Below, piece after piece: positions 26,312 through 33,899 of a stretch of DNA of 64,000 nucleotides (position 1 is the stretch's first letter; each line of letters begins with the position of its first letter). Location of the stretch: positions 1-64,000 of the forward strand of contig DGUP01000059.1 of the NCBI GenBank assembly GCA_002394685.1, read 5' to 3'. Source of the DNA: Treponema sp. UBA4307 (GTDB lineage: Bacteria; Spirochaetota; Spirochaetia; Treponematales; Treponemataceae). The translations under genes and the position numbers were made by a program. The notes beneath the pieces were generated by a model. It saw only the letters and a program-made list of their open reading frames with translations. It searched no databases and was not told where the DNA came from.

Positions 26312-26896
26312 TTATCTTCCCTGGGATAAAATCAGTTCGTAATCTTCATCTTTTACTTCAAAATACTGATTGTATTCGTTACAGGTCGGGCAGTATTCCG
26401 GAGGATTTGGACCGATTACAATATGGCCGCACTTTAAGCATTCCCAGACTTTTACCTGACTGTTTTTTAATTCTTCCGCTTCCCGGGAAAGTGATTTGCT
26501 CTCCCCTTTTAATTCTGCAAGGAGGGCACGGTAGCGGTCTTCATGACGTCTTTCAATTTTAGCTACAGCCCGGAATTTTGCAGCAAGTTCAGGGAAACCT
26601 TCTTTTTCTGCAGTAATGGCAAAAGCCTCATACATATCTGTCCATTCGTAATTTTCACCGTCTGCGGCAGAAAGCAGATTGTCTTCCGTAGAATTAACTT
26701 CGCTTAATTCCTTAAGCCACATTTTTGCATGCTGTTCTTCGTTAGCAGCAGTCTTTCTGAAAACTTCAGCTATTTTTCCCAGACCTTCTTTTTCCGCAGC
26801 CAGAGAAAAACAAGTATATCTGTTTCTTGCTTTAGATTCCCCTGCAAAAGCAGCCTGCAAATTTTCTTCAGTCTTTGTACCTGAATACTTGCTCAT
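26312..26896 (-). CDS. rbr: Rubrerythrin
   Basis: 194 residues. The N-terminal ferritin-like diiron domain has E-x(n)-EEQH helices (AFAGESKARNRY, AANEEQHAKMW, KIERRHEDRY). The C-terminal rubredoxin-type Fe-Cys4 centre is CLKCGH and CPTCN. It reduces peroxide in anaerobes using electrons from rubredoxin or NADH systems. SD AAGGAG is present. A plausible promoter is TTGATT-17 bp-TACAGT upstream on the minus strand. It fits a strict anaerobe that meets oxygen transiently. Confidence 0.96.
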   Translation of the reverse strand: MSKYSGTKTEENLQAAFAGESKARNRYTCFSLAAEKEGLGKIAEVFRKTAANEEQHAKMWLKELSEVNSTEDNLLSAADGENYEWTDMYEAFAITAEKEGFPELAAKFRAVAKIERRHEDRYRALLAELKGESKSLSREAEELKNSQVKVWECLKCGHIVIGPNPPEYCPTCNEYNQYFEVKDEDYELILSQGR

Positions 26897-27089
26897 ATTT
26901 ATTCTCCTTACATTTTAATACTCTAATTAAACTGTATGGGAGAAATGTCAGGAAATCAAGTTTAAAATCAGGCAAGTTCTAAAAACTAAAATTCAGGCTG
27001 CCATGGAGTTTAAAAGCATAATATTAAGGACTTTTAAAATCCGCATTTTCAAAGCTGCCTCTAAAATCGGAAGCCTTCACAGACTCCAG

Positions 27090-28067
27090 TTATCTGTCTT
27101 CACGGAAATAAGGAACGCCTAAACTTTCAGGAGACTGATTTTCCTTTTTGTTACGGATGCTTGTAATTACAAGAACAACAATCGTAACCAGATACTGAGA
27201 CATCTTGAACAATTCCTGAACCGCTCTGCTTAAACCTGGAATGTAAAGGTAAAGAATGTAAAGGGCTCCAAACAAAAGTGCTCCAAGAATTGCCTTGCGG
27301 CTGTCCCAGAGAGAAAAAATTACAAGAGCTACTGCAAGCCAGCCTCTGTCACCAAAACCATTATTAGTCCAGGTACCGCCAAGATATTCCATTACAAAGT
27401 AAAGGCCTCCAAGTCCGGCAACTGCTCCACCAATGAGAGTGGCAATATACTTATACTTTTCAATATTAATTCCGGCAGCATCTGCAGCAGCAGGATTTTC
27501 TCCAATTGAGCGAAGGTTCAATCCAACCCTTGTTTTATTCAGGACAAAGGCAAGAAGAAAAGCCAGGGCGATTGCAAGGTAAGATAAAAATCCGTATGAA
27601 AAAAGCAGCTGACCCACAACAGGAATTTTACTCAAGCCGGGAATTGAAGCCTGATATGCACTGGCAGTTACAGCAACAGAAACCTGTCCTACACCACCAG
27701 CCAGGCGGGAAATTGAACCACCAAAGAAATTACCGAATCCAATACCGAAAGTTGTAAGGGCAAGACCAACAACATTCTGATTAGCTCTGAGAGTGATTGT
27801 AAGGAAAGAATAAATGAGGGCACCTAAAACCGAACATATTAAAGCACAGAGAAGGGAAATCAGCATACCAACAAATGGTACAGGTGTGGCAGCAAGACTT
27901 TCATAATAGAAAGCCCCCATCAATCCTGCAATGCCGCCCATGTACATTAATCCAGGAATTCCCAGATTAAGGTTACCGGTTTTTTCTGTAAGAATTTCAC
28001 CAATGGAACCAAATAAAATTGCTATTCCCTGAACAATTGCCTTTGTTATAAATGTAAAAATAATCAT
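27090..28067 (-). CDS. Nucleoside-type ABC transporter permease 2 (BMP-linked)
   Basis: 325 residues, about 8-9 membrane helices. The N-terminal EILTEKTGNLNLGIPGLMYMG and RSIGENPAAADAAGI are hallmarks of the NupQ/RbsC-type permease paired with BMP-family lipoproteins. It overlaps the preceding permease gene by 4 bp (ATGA), with GGAG as SD. It is last in the operon. The substrate is inferred to be purine nucleosides from family knowledge; a riboflavin-type BMP system is an alternative. Confidence 0.9.
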   Translation of the reverse strand: MIIFTFITKAIVQGIAILFGSIGEILTEKTGNLNLGIPGLMYMGGIAGLMGAFYYESLAATPVPFVGMLISLLCALICSVLGALIYSFLTITLRANQNVVGLALTTFGIGFGNFFGGSISRLAGGVGQVSVAVTASAYQASIPGLSKIPVVGQLLFSYGFLSYLAIALAFLLAFVLNKTRVGLNLRSIGENPAAADAAGINIEKYKYIATLIGGAVAGLGGLYFVMEYLGGTWTNNGFGDRGWLAVALVIFSLWDSRKAILGALLFGALYILYLYIPGLSRAVQELFKMSQYLVTIVVLVITSIRNKKENQSPESLGVPYFREDR

Positions 28068-29152
28068 GCCTTTTCTCCTTCAGTCTTTTTCTTTGTCTCA
28101 AAAATAATTTTAAAGCGGATGAAGAATTCACATCCAATCAGGAAGAAGATGATTATTCCAATCAATATATCTGAAACATTTTCATTAAGACCGAACTTAC
28201 TTGCAATTTGAATTGCACCGTTATCCATTACACTGAGAAGGAAACTGATGGCAACCATTCCCAGAGTATTGAAATTTGACATCCATGCCACAATGATTGC
28301 AGTAAAGCCTCTGCCTCCTGCCAGACTTGTAGAAATTGTGTGACTGGCACCACTCACAACCAGACAGCCTGCAAGACCACAGATTGCACCGGACAAAGCC
28401 ATTGTGCGGATAATAACAGCCTTAACATTGATTCCTGTATAGCGGGCTGTTTTACGGCTTTCACCAACAACAGAAAGTTCATAACCGTGCTTTGTATTTT
28501 TCAGATAAAAAGCCATAAAGACTGCAACGACAAAAACAATGATTACATTCAGTCCGTAGCGCTGACCAAATACGTTAGGGAACCAGCCCTTACTTGTCAT
28601 TGGATTAATAATTCCAACAGTATTTGACCCCACAGGATTTTCCCAGAATACAATGCAGAAAGTAATAATCTGCATGGCAACATAATTCATCATTAAAGTA
28701 AAGAGAGTCTCATTTGTATTAAATCTTGCCTTAAAGAAAGCAGGAATAATTCCCCAGATCATACCGGCCAGACATGAAGAAATCATAATCAAAGGAAGAA
28801 GAACACCATTTGGCAGATTACTTCCATAAATCATAAGAGCGGCACTTGCAAGCCCCCCCATGAGGATTTGACCTTCCGCACCAATATTCCAGAAGCGCAT
28901 TTTAAAAGCAGGTACCAGTCCAAGGGCAACCAGAAGGAGAACCAGGGCATCCCGGATTGTAACCCAGACACGTCTGTTGGAACCAAGGGCACCGTCAATA
29001 ATTCCACCAAAAACTTCAATAGGATTTAAGCTGGTAACAGAAATAATAACCAGTGCACAAATAATCAGGGCAAGGAAGATTGCAGCAAAACGAATCAAAA
29101 GAGCCTTCCATACACCTTCATAATCTCTTTTAGCTAATCTAATATTTAACAT
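28064..29152 (-). CDS. Nucleoside-type ABC transporter permease 1 (BMP-linked)
   Basis: 362 residues, about 10 hydrophobic segments. KMRFWNIGAEGQILMGGLAS and VVGESRKTARYTGI match the NupP-type permease. ATG 29152 is preferred over ATG 29158 because GGGG lies 7 nt before it, against 1-2 nt for the other. It is 13 nt after the ATPase stop. A run of seven G (28854-28860 region, encoding MGGL) sits inside the frame and could slip, but is in frame here. Confidence 0.9.
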   Translation of the reverse strand: MLNIRLAKRDYEGVWKALLIRFAAIFLALIICALVIISVTSLNPIEVFGGIIDGALGSNRRVWVTIRDALVLLLVALGLVPAFKMRFWNIGAEGQILMGGLASAALMIYGSNLPNGVLLPLIMISSCLAGMIWGIIPAFFKARFNTNETLFTLMMNYVAMQIITFCIVFWENPVGSNTVGIINPMTSKGWFPNVFGQRYGLNVIIVFVVAVFMAFYLKNTKHGYELSVVGESRKTARYTGINVKAVIIRTMALSGAICGLAGCLVVSGASHTISTSLAGGRGFTAIIVAWMSNFNTLGMVAISFLLSVMDNGAIQIASKFGLNENVSDILIGIIIFFLIGCEFFIRFKIIFETKKKTEGEKA

Positions 29153-29165
29153 CTTCATTCCCCTA

Positions 29166-30677
29166 TTAAGCAGTCATGAGGTATCCCACCTCTTCCTTTG
29201 TTGTAGTGCGGGCATCAAGCAGACCTGTAACCCGACCATTATTCATTACAAGGATTCTGTCGCAGAGCTGAAGAATTACATCCAGATCTTCAATTACAGA
29301 AATAACAGCTGCACCTTTTTCTTTCTGTCTGTTCAGCTGATTGTAAATTGCATAAGAGGAATTAATATCCAGACCACGAACCGGATATGCAACCATAAGT
29401 ACATCCGGATGACTGGAAATTTCACGGCCAACAAGAACCTTCTGTACGTTGCCACCTGACAGTCTGCGTACAGGATACTCAGTTCCAGGAGTTACAACTT
29501 CCAGCTTTCTCTTGATTTTTTCAGCAAGAGTACGAGGCTCCTTTCTGTGAACCAGAGGATCGTTTCCATTTTCATAAGTACGGAGCATAACATTTCCTGT
29601 CATACCCATTGAACCTACAAGCCCCATGCCAAGTCTGTCTTCAGGAACAAATGAAATGTGGGCACCTGTCCTCTTGATTCCTACAGGAGATTTATTTGTA
29701 ATATCAATATCTTTATTTTCAGAATTAATAAAAGTTACCTTTCCACCGGACACTCTCTGAATACCTGCAATAGATTCAAAAAGTTCCTTCACACCGCATC
29801 CTGCAATTCCTGCAATTCCAAGAATCTCACCCCGGCGGGCAGTAAAGGTTACATTGTCCAGGGCTTTAAGACCTTCACGATTGTAGCAGGTCAAGCCTTC
29901 AACCTTAAGAACATCACTTGTGTTAACAGGATCTGTTCTTTCAATATCCAGGGAAATCTTTTCCCCAACCATCATTTCTGTGAGCATAGGGATTGTTGCT
30001 TTTGAAGTTTCCACTGTATCAATATACTGTCCCTTGCGCAAAATGGTTACCCGGTCCGAAATTGCCATTACTTCATTAAGTTTATGTGTGATGATGATGA
30101 CAGATTTGCCGGCCTTACGCATATTTTTAAGCACTTCAAAAAGTGCATCTGCTTCCTGTGGAGTAAGAACTGCAGTTGGTTCATCCAGAATAAGAACATC
30201 TGCTCCCTTGTAGAGAACCTTAACAATTTCAACAGTCTGTTTCTGGGAAATGGACATATCGTAAATCTTTTGATCAGGGTCCAGTTTAAAACCGTAAGTG
30301 CTGCAGATTTCATTTATTTTTTCTTTAACGGATTTCATATCAATAACAGCAGATGTGTCTGTTCCTAAAATAATATTTTCTGCTGCTGTAAAAACATTTA
30401 CCAGTTTGTAATGCTGATGAATCATTCCAATGTGATAATCGTAAGCGTCTTTTGGAGAATGAATCTGAACCTCTTTTCCGTTAATGAAAATCTGACCAGA
30501 ATCAGGGCGGTATATTCCTGCAATCATATTCATTAAAGTTGTTTTACCACTTCCGTTTTCACCAAGAATACTCAATATTTCATGACTTTTTACTTTAAGA
30601 TTTACTTTATCGTTAGCTGTAACAGAACCGAAAGTTTTTGTAATGTTTTTCAGTTCAATTGCATACTGTTCGTCCAT
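29166..30677 (-). CDS. ABC transporter ATP-binding protein, two nucleotide-binding domains
   Basis: 503 residues. Domain 1 has Walker A GENGSGKTT and Walker B VLILDEPTAVLT, with degenerate signature MSISQ. Domain 2 has a degenerate Walker A region (GIAGCGVKEL), signature RLSGGNVQKV, and a Walker B with tyrosine (VLMVAYPVRGLD) in place of the usual DEP, as in RbsA/NupO-type proteins. It powers the two permeases. ATG 30677 has GGAG at 8 nt; the longer frame from 30728 lacks SD and runs into the upstream hairpin. Confidence 0.93.
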   Translation of the reverse strand: MDEQYAIELKNITKTFGSVTANDKVNLKVKSHEILSILGENGSGKTTLMNMIAGIYRPDSGQIFINGKEVQIHSPKDAYDYHIGMIHQHYKLVNVFTAAENIILGTDTSAVIDMKSVKEKINEICSTYGFKLDPDQKIYDMSISQKQTVEIVKVLYKGADVLILDEPTAVLTPQEADALFEVLKNMRKAGKSVIIITHKLNEVMAISDRVTILRKGQYIDTVETSKATIPMLTEMMVGEKISLDIERTDPVNTSDVLKVEGLTCYNREGLKALDNVTFTARRGEILGIAGIAGCGVKELFESIAGIQRVSGGKVTFINSENKDIDITNKSPVGIKRTGAHISFVPEDRLGMGLVGSMGMTGNVMLRTYENGNDPLVHRKEPRTLAEKIKRKLEVVTPGTEYPVRRLSGGNVQKVLVGREISSHPDVLMVAYPVRGLDINSSYAIYNQLNRQKEKGAAVISVIEDLDVILQLCDRILVMNNGRVTGLLDARTTTKEEVGYLMTA

Positions 30678-30702
30678 GCTGTTAACTCCACTTGTATAAA
30701 CT

Positions 30703-30738
30703 AAAAAATCCGGCAGTAGATAACTCAACCACCGGATT
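30703..30738 (-). terminator. Intra-operon hairpin between the binding-protein and ATPase genes
   Basis: 7-bp stem AATCCGG/CCGGATT followed on the minus strand by six T. It is probably a leaky terminator or 3'-stabilising stem that raises binding-protein levels relative to the membrane components. Confidence 0.7.
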
Positions 30739-30762
30739 CATATATCCTGTTATAAGGAAAAA

Positions 30763-31965
30763 TTAGCGTTCTTCAATACCGTCGATTCTTAAGTCGAAGG
30801 CTGGAGCAGAACCAACTTCCTGCTCATGGAAGTATCCGTCACTTACGTAAACAGAGTACTTTGCATAGTCGCCGCCCTGAGCAATCAAATCTTCAATTGA
30901 AGAGCCCTTTACTGTGAATGTGTCTGTTGCAAAAATCTTAACTGTGCCAGCCTTGATTCCTGCAATGGCAGCTTCAACAGCTTCTTCTGTACCTGCAGCA
31001 GCAACATTTGCATTTACAGGTGTAATATATACAGCATTGTCTACATATCCCTTTGACCAGTCTACATCGAATGTCTGTCCCTTCTTGAAAGCGTCTGCAG
31101 AAAGTCTGTAGTAAGCACCCCAGTTAAGGGCAGCTGATGTAAGTGCTGTGTTTGGAGCAACTGATGTCATATCAACATTGTAACCTACACATGGAACACC
31201 GTTTGCTTCACAGGCTGTTGGAGCACCTGTTGTATCAGCATGCTGACCGATAAGAACACAGTTGTCAGCGATGAGAGCTTCTGCTGTTTCTTTTTCAAGA
31301 GACATATCAGCCCATGAGTTTGTATAGCGAACTTCCATTGTTGCAGAAGGACATACTGAACGAACACCGAGGAAGAATGAAGTATATCCAGAAACAACTT
31401 CTGCATATGGATAAGCACCAACATAACCAATCTTTGCTTTATCAGCAGTGATTTTTCCGCTTGCAATCATTTCGTTAAGTTTAAGACCAGCTACAATACC
31501 TGAAACATAGCGTGATTCATAAACTGAAGGCATAAAGTTATGCATGTTAGCAAGACCGCTTGAAGCTGCCTGGAAACCTGTTGCATGTGAGAACTGAATC
31601 TCTGGATATTCCTTGGCTGCCATAAGAAGGTATGATTCGTGTCCAAAGCTTGTTGCGATGATGTAGTTACAACCCTGGTCTGCAAGGTCAACTGCTGCGT
31701 CGTAGCAGTTTTCATCTTCGCCGATTCCCTTCTTTTCAATAACCTGCTCATCAGAAAGACCGAGACTGCTCTTCATTTCACGAATGCCCTTCATGTGAGC
31801 TTCTGTGTAACCTTCATTTTCATCACCAATGTAGATAACACCAACTTTGAATGAAGAAGCGTCCTTAGACTGTGCCTCACCTTCTGACTTCTTTGTACAA
31901 CCTGTAAGTGCAAATGCAGATACCATTGCTGTCAAAGCAAGCATGCCAATCACTGTTTTTTTCAT
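30763..31965 (-). CDS. BMP-family substrate-binding lipoprotein (PnrA/TmpC-like)
   Basis: 400 residues. Signal peptide with lipobox LTGC (Cys about 23), then a type 1 periplasmic-binding fold: VGVIYIGDENEGYTEAH, YIIATSFGHES, IGYVGAYPYAEVVSGY, IGQHADTTGAP. It captures nucleosides or a related small molecule for the downstream ATPase and permeases. Family knowledge ties BMP proteins of treponemes to purine nucleoside (PnrA) or riboflavin (RfuA) uptake; the operon with two permeases and one ATPase fits either. SD GAGGAG is strong. The leader carries a terminator-like stem. Confidence 0.92.
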   Translation of the reverse strand: MKKTVIGMLALTAMVSAFALTGCTKKSEGEAQSKDASSFKVGVIYIGDENEGYTEAHMKGIREMKSSLGLSDEQVIEKKGIGEDENCYDAAVDLADQGCNYIIATSFGHESYLLMAAKEYPEIQFSHATGFQAASSGLANMHNFMPSVYESRYVSGIVAGLKLNEMIASGKITADKAKIGYVGAYPYAEVVSGYTSFFLGVRSVCPSATMEVRYTNSWADMSLEKETAEALIADNCVLIGQHADTTGAPTACEANGVPCVGYNVDMTSVAPNTALTSAALNWGAYYRLSADAFKKGQTFDVDWSKGYVDNAVYITPVNANVAAAGTEEAVEAAIAGIKAGTVKIFATDTFTVKGSSIEDLIAQGGDYAKYSVYVSDGYFHEQEVGSAPAFDLRIDGIEER

Positions 31966-31983
31966 TTATTACTCCTCTCATTA

Positions 31984-32026
31984 TAAAAAAAGGGCTCTAA
32001 GTAAAGTAGGCATATACTTAGCGCCC
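31984..32026 (-). promoter_or_regulatory. Terminator-like stem in the leader of the BMP transporter operon
   Basis: On the minus strand, GGGCGCTAAGTA pairs with TACTTAGAGCCC (12 positions, one G-A mismatch) around an 11-nt loop, followed by seven T and then the SD of the binding-protein gene. It starts about 13 nt after the predicted transcription start. It could be an attenuator or a simple roadblock. No known riboswitch core is recognised. Confidence 0.7.
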
Positions 32027-32045
32027 CATCTTTTAATGTGCTTTT

Positions 32046-32074
32046 TTTATAACTTTTACAAGGAATAAAGTCAA
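32046..32074 (-). promoter_or_regulatory. Promoter of the BMP transporter operon
   Basis: Minus strand -35 TTGACT (32069-32074), 17-bp spacer, -10 TATAAA (32046-32051). Confidence 0.82.
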
Positions 32075-32098
32075 GATTACAGAATCTCTGGAACGCTT

Positions 32099-32294
32099 CA
32101 TTAACAGTAAAACACCATATTAAAGATGACTCCCAGTCATGAAACGTCTTTTGTGAAACCGCAGGCTCGCCTGCTACACGCGGTTTGTGCTTGTAATTAT
32201 TTTCGTCAGCCGCCCGGCGGCTTCACAAACCGAGTGTTTTCAAAAAGCCGTTTCATTCCTTCGCGTCACATTTTATATGATTTACTGTGAATGG
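32099..32294. mobile_element. MITE-like repeat, second type (TIR CATT-ACAGTAAA)
   Basis: Ends are imperfect inverted repeats: CATTAACAGTAAAACACCAT (left) against the complement of the right end CATTCACAGTAAATCATAT. The interior shares modules with the GCCCGAATG elements: GACTCCCAGTCATGAAACGTC and the GACGCGAAGGAATGAAACGGC end. It also has GCAGG-CTCG-CCTGC and GCCGCCCGGCGGC stems. No coding capacity. Confidence 0.7.
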
Positions 32295-32322
32295 TATTAG
32301 TATTTCGAACCTGCAAGCTATA

Positions 32323-32458
32323 CTTCATTAACGGTAAAACACCATATTTGAGAGACTCCCAGTCATGAAACGTCTTTTGTGAAACCTAGGGAACGACGGC
32401 GAAGCCGGCAAAATGCACCGAACAGCTATGCTTTGAAGGCACCGCTCGCCTTTGTGGA
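32323..32458. mobile_element. Truncated second copy of the CATT-ACGGTAAA repeat
   Basis: Direct repeat of the left end and first ~60 bp of the element at 32099 (TTCATTAACGGTAAAACACC onward). It then continues with a module found inverted inside the element at 6071-6375 (CCTAGGGAACGACGGCGAAG, AAAATGCACCGAACAGCTATG). It stops exactly at the stop codon of the 32459-33169 gene, with no right end. Confidence 0.65.
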
Positions 32459-33169
32459 TTAGAGTTTTTCCAGAGCTTTTCTTACAGCTGCCCTTAAGGC
32501 TTCCGGATACTGTTCTGCCAGAGCCTGTGGATCGTATACGCCCTTAACAACAGGGATTGCTTCTGATGCAGAGCCGTAGCCGCTGAAAGATTTTGCCATT
32601 TTTCCCTTTGCATCCAGGAACTGAATTGTAACAGTAGCGCAGGCTTTCATATTTCCTGTGTGGCTTACACCTGTGTTCATATTCTTCTGAATGTTAAAGT
32701 TGATTAAAACGATATTGTCTGCCCCCAGTTCAGAGATAAGAAGCGGGTAGAGTTTCTTTTCGTTTGTTGCAAGAAGCTTGTATCCTTCAGGTTTATTCCT
32801 AAATCCGGCAAGAAGGAATTTGTTGTCTGAAGCAGCTGTATATGCATTTGAAGCAAGAACAGTTTCTTCCGGAATCAAGTCCAGGCCTTTTTCAGCAAGA
32901 ACTTCGAAAACTGCGGCCTTAACATCTTCCATCATGTAAGCTGTATAACCGGCCTGAATCTGTTCTTCCTTACTGGCATTTTCTGTAATATCCTTGCGGA
33001 CAGCCAGATTGAGTAAACCACTGCCGTGTTCTTCATCATCTTCACCAAACCAGGTGATTGTGTCATTTGCCATGATTGTTACAACGGCTGTTTTACCAGG
33101 AACAAAAGGTTTTGCAAAAGCAGCCATAGCTGTTAATGCAGTTAAAGTTAATGCAATAATTTTTTTCAT
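32459..33169 (-). CDS. Exported protein of unknown function
   Basis: 236 residues. A clear signal peptide (1-19, AAFA-KPF) directs it to the periplasm. The mature part starts with KTAVVTIMANDTITWFGEDD and ends in an amphipathic helix (EALRAAVRKALEKL). It resembles in layout small periplasmic proteins with a CsgG/LpoB-like alpha-beta fold, but no motif proves this. SD GGGAG is well spaced. The 3' end abuts a truncated repeat, so the original terminator region may have been replaced. Confidence 0.75.
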   Translation of the reverse strand: MKKIIALTLTALTAMAAFAKPFVPGKTAVVTIMANDTITWFGEDDEEHGSGLLNLAVRKDITENASKEEQIQAGYTAYMMEDVKAAVFEVLAEKGLDLIPEETVLASNAYTAASDNKFLLAGFRNKPEGYKLLATNEKKLYPLLISELGADNIVLINFNIQKNMNTGVSHTGNMKACATVTIQFLDAKGKMAKSFSGYGSASEAIPVVKGVYDPQALAEQYPEALRAAVRKALEKL

Positions 33170-33279
33170 TTTAAATCTCCCAAATGAAATATTTTGAGCT
33201 AAGGAGTAAAAAATCTACCCTACTTATAAAGTATTTGTTATACCTGATAAAGATTCAATACTAGTTTAAATAATAGTAT

Positions 33280-33327
33280 ATGCCGAATTTTGATTAATTA
33301 TATGATTTTCAAAATTTTACATTCGGG
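33280..33327. mobile_element. Remnant of the GCCCGAATG MITE-like family (ends only)
   Basis: About 48 bp: a degenerate left end (GCCGAATTTTG) joined almost directly to a degenerate right end (GATTTTCAAAATTTTACATTCGGG). The latter aligns with the right end at 6352-6374, with changes only in the CTCG part. The interior is lost. Confidence 0.6.
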
Positions 33328-33337
33328 AAAATTAATT

Positions 33338-33571
33338 TCATCTTTTCAGATCGTAGATTACGTCTTTAAGGTAGTGGTTTCCGCAACGGCCGTCGGCCAT
33401 CAGATGGGTAAAACTGTTAAAATGCCGTGCTTCTTCGTATTCAATTCCAAAGAGATACACAAGATTTCCATTCTCATCTTTTTCTATTCGTGTAATGTAT
33501 TTTTGATTGTCACAGGTGAATTCAAAGTAGCGGGTTGTTTCCAGGATAAATAAAAAGTCGTCTCTTGTCAT
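33338..33571 (-). CDS. Small acidic protein, unknown
   Basis: 77 residues, soluble, with alternating strand-like segments (YFEFTCDNQKYITRIEKDENGNLVYLFGIEYEEA) and one Cys in each half. The composition (ordered, acidic, few rare residues) looks more protein-like than the overlapping plus-strand frame at 33290-33553. No SD is obvious before ATG 33571. It sits between a MITE remnant and the groEL repeat array. No family recognised. Confidence 0.5.
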   Translation of the reverse strand: MTRDDFLFILETTRYFEFTCDNQKYITRIEKDENGNLVYLFGIEYEEARHFNSFTHLMADGRCGNHYLKDVIYDLKR

Positions 33572-33612
33572 AGAGACATTATGAAAGGATTTTAATCATA
33601 TTGCAAGAATAT

Positions 33613-33899
33613 GTCGCAGTCTTCGGGTCGCAGACTTCGAGTCGCAGCCTTCGGCTGCTTAAGTCGCAGCCTTCGGCTGCTTAACGAGTTTTCGCATAGC
33701 GAAAACTCGCGGGTTAATTTACTAAGATTAATAGCCCATTCGTCGCAGCCTTCGGCTGCTTACGAGTTTCCGCTTTGCGAAAACTCGCAAGGACATTTTG
33801 TTAGGATTAGTAGCCCATACGTCGCAGCCTTCGGCTGCTCAACGAGTTTTCGCATAGCGAAAACTCGCGGATAATTTTGTTAAGATTAGTAACCCATAC
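33613..33899 (-). repeat. Tandem 79-bp repeats that copy the groEL 3' end, plus hairpin fragments
   Basis: Three consecutive 79-bp units (33663-33741, 33742-33820, 33821-33899). On the minus strand each unit starts with a copy of the last groEL codons and stop (ATGGGTTACTAA, ATGGGCTACTAA, ATGGGCTATTAA). Then follows a stem CGAGTTTTCGC/GCGAAAACTCG and a stem GCAGCC-GAA-GGCTGC. The first unit overlaps the real groEL end. Beyond the third unit are a partial unit (33641-33662) and two 14-bp decayed pieces (33613-33640). Confidence 0.92.

Noticed and set aside
33290..33553. Plus-strand 87-codon frame opposite the small 33338-33571 gene
   Set aside because: Starts inside the MITE remnant, lacks SD, and has a less protein-like composition than the minus-strand frame.
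33611..33874. Plus-strand open frame of 87 codons across the groEL repeats
   Set aside because: It is translated palindromic repeat sequence with no SD; periodicity comes from the 79-bp unit, not from a protein.
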